This document shows positions 33,550 through 34,520 of a DNA stretch of 34,520 nucleotides, one piece after another. The first letter of the stretch is position 1. Each line of letters starts with the position of its first letter. Source of the stretch: Marinibacterium sp. (GTDB taxonomy: Bacteria > Pseudomonadota > Alphaproteobacteria > Rhodobacterales > Rhodobacteraceae); the NCBI GenBank assembly GCA_025800215.1, contig JAOXSC010000134.1, forward strand, positions 1 through 34,520, in the 5' to 3' direction. The translations under genes and the position numbers were made by a program. The notes under the pieces are model-generated. The model worked only from the letters and a program-made list of their open reading frames with translations, was not told the DNA's origin and did not search any database.

Positions 33550-34212
33550 ATGTCCGCTGATACCCGCCTGATCGCCCTGAGCCAGCTCTTGGACCCCGAC
33601 ACCCCGGTGCGGGCCGAGGACCTGGCGCAGCGTCTGGGGGTCTCGGTGCGCACGATCTATCGCGACATCGACCGCCTGATAGCGGCGGGTTTTCCGGTCA
33701 GCGGCACCAAAGGTGTGGGCTATCGCGGTACGCCGCTCAGCGCGATTGCCCCGATGGCGGTGCAGGAGGACGAGTTGCAGGCCCTGCATCTGGGGCTGGC
33801 GATTGTTTCAGAAACACCAGATGACAGGCTGCGCCGCGCCGCGCTGTCGATGATCCGCCGCCTCGAAGCGGCGCAAACCACCACCGCCCCGCCCCAAGCG
33901 CCGGTCTGGCAGCGCCCGCCCTCAGCCTTTGACGATGTGGCGCGCGGGTTTTCTCACCTCGCCACCCTGCGCGCTGCGATCAGGGCGCGGCAGAAACTGG
34001 CGCTCAGCTGTGTGGATGATACCGGCGCTGCCCGCCCGCATGTGCTGCGCCCGCTGAAACTGGCCGCTGTTGGCGCGCAATGGGTTCTGAGCGCCTGGAG
34101 CGAGAGCACAGATCGTTTCGAGGATTTTCGCCTCGCCCAGATCCAAGAGGCCCGCGCCCTGCCCGAGCTGTTTGTGGACGAGCCTGGCAAAAGGCTGAGT
34201 GACCGTGCGTAG
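33550..34212 (+). CDS. HTH (DeoR/YafY-type) transcriptional regulator with WYL domain
   Basis: A 220-residue DNA-binding regulator. The N-terminal winged helix-turn-helix is clear: RAEDLAQRLGVSVRTIYRDI (about residues 21-40), followed by DRLIAAGFPVSGTKGVGYRG. The C-terminal ligand-sensing WYL domain spans about 140-200 (KLALSCVDDTGAARPHVLRP, then LKLAAVGAQWVLSAWSESTD), with WVL in place of WYL. It is short compared with other WYL regulators (often 230-320 residues). The target is unknown; the palindrome directly upstream suggests self-regulation and possibly control of tatABC, which is divergent. No ribosome site precedes the ATG. Confidence 0.85.
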   Translation: MSADTRLIALSQLLDPDTPVRAEDLAQRLGVSVRTIYRDIDRLIAAGFPVSGTKGVGYRGTPLSAIAPMAVQEDELQALHLGLAIVSETPDDRLRRAALSMIRRLEAAQTTTAPPQAPVWQRPPSAFDDVARGFSHLATLRAAIRARQKLALSCVDDTGAARPHVLRPLKLAAVGAQWVLSAWSESTDRFEDFRLAQIQEARALPELFVDEPGKRLSDRA

Positions 34213-34234
34213 TATCTGTGCGCTCGGAATTTGA

Positions 34235-34255
34235 TTTTCCGAGAAACTCGGAAAA
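34235..34255 (+). terminator. Hairpin after the WYL regulator
   Basis: TTTTCCGAG, loop AAA, CTCGGAAAA form a perfect 9-bp stem 22 bp after the regulator's stop. The A/T-rich stem base resembles a bidirectional terminator, although the plus-strand T-run is absent. Confidence 0.5.
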
Positions 34256-34261
34256 CCAAAG

Positions 34262-34409
34262 CCTCCGGCGGGGATATTTTTGGTCAGAAAGAGAGGTCTT
34301 CTTCTTTTTACAAATACTCTGGGGGGTTCGAGGCGTCCCGGAAATGATCCGGGGGATCAATTCAGTCGAGAACGGGCTTCGCCCGCGCAGCGGCGGGGGC
34401 AACGCCCCC
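34262..34409 (+). repeat. Diverged copy C of the intergenic element with extra hairpins
   Basis: CTCCGGCGGGGATATTTTTG and GTCAGAAAGAGAGG (34263 onward) are a diverged form of the gaggtattt...acaaagaagg block of copies A and B. Further on are CGGGC-TTC-GCCCG (34373-34385) and GGGGGC-AAC-GCCCCC (34395-34409). The last is like the GC hairpins of the other copies but at a greater distance. The region separates the convergent regulator and uvrD genes and contains no gene. Confidence 0.5.
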
Positions 34410-34419
34410 TGACCCGGTG

Positions 34420-34520
34420 TCAGAATGGAATGTCATCCGCCGAGCTGACGAACCGGGCCACCACATTCTTGTCCCCGGCCTTGTCAAAGGTAATCGCCAG
34501 CTTGTCGCCCTCGATCCCGG
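34420..34520 (-). CDS. uvrD: C-terminal end of an ATP-dependent DNA helicase, probably UvrD/PcrA (partial)
   Basis: Only the last 32 or so codons are in the window, ending at the stop read at 34422-34420. The visible peptide, GIEGDKLAITFDKAGDKNVV then ARFVSSADDIPF, fits the C-terminal Tudor-like tail of UvrD/PcrA helicases (G-x-IEG-x-KL-x-I-x-FDKAG-x-K). UvrD removes proteins and oligonucleotides from DNA in excision and mismatch repair. The assignment rests on this short tail alone. The gene is transcribed towards the WYL regulator. Confidence 0.65.
   Translation of the reverse strand, partial: GIEGDKLAITFDKAGDKNVVARFVSSADDIPF

Noticed and set aside
1-34520. CRISPR array, tRNA or rRNA gene
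   Set aside because: No regularly spaced direct repeats and no RNA-gene motifs were seen on either strand.

Overview
This 34.5 kb, high-GC window reads as a chromosomal segment of an alphaproteobacterium, most likely a member of the Rhodobacterales (roseobacter group). This rests on gene content and order (alr-mlaE-mlaF-pqiA, radA-cvpA-purF, surE-pcm-nlpD, tatABC), on B. subtilis-type PurF, and on a GC-rich hairpin plus 'cacccccgaggtattt' intergenic element of a kind I associate with this group. No rRNA, tRNA or CRISPR array was seen.

Left region (1-7527, minus strand): a molybdenum-hydroxylase locus of the aerobic carbon monoxide dehydrogenase type. In transcription order it is coxD (MoxR AAA+ ATPase), coxE (VWA protein), a 416-bp gap, coxF/xdhC, a MoeA/MogA-like molybdopterin-binding protein, coxS (2Fe-2S subunit) and coxL (molybdopterin subunit, cut by the window edge). 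CoxL carries AYRGAGR, the form II signature, so the physiological substrate is uncertain. The FAD subunit coxM is not in view; in form II loci (order S-L-M) it would lie just beyond position 1.

7644-11571 (plus): three overlapping genes for a family-2-type glycosyltransferase, a small sulfotransferase, and a 756-residue fusion of a sulfotransferase-like domain with a degenerate nucleotide-binding loop to a second copy of the same glycosyltransferase. This is the least familiar part of the window and the best candidate for an undescribed glycan-decorating system.

11579-22354: mostly housekeeping. A SRPBCC-family protein, pyrC-pyrE, dnaB (with DnaA-box-like sites upstream), alr followed by a tightly overlapping lipid-transport set (mlaE, mlaF, PqiA-like) with no MCE/MlaD gene, then radA, cvpA and purF.

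22576-28925: a small orphan protein, a DUF1284 cysteine-rich protein, a trypsin-like secreted protease whose 5' end overlaps the bioY terminator hairpin, bioY, an SDR, a methyltransferase-like protein, and the surE-pcm-nlpD operon.

28926-34520: a DUF815 ATPase (minus); a stretch of about 500 bp with no recognisable gene, followed by a complete IS256-family insertion sequence (29-bp terminal repeats, perfect 8-bp target duplication) whose transposase is frameshifted; tatA-tatB-tatC (minus); a WYL/HTH regulator with a palindrome next to its start; a run of hairpins; and the last 32 codons of a probable uvrD helicase gene (minus).
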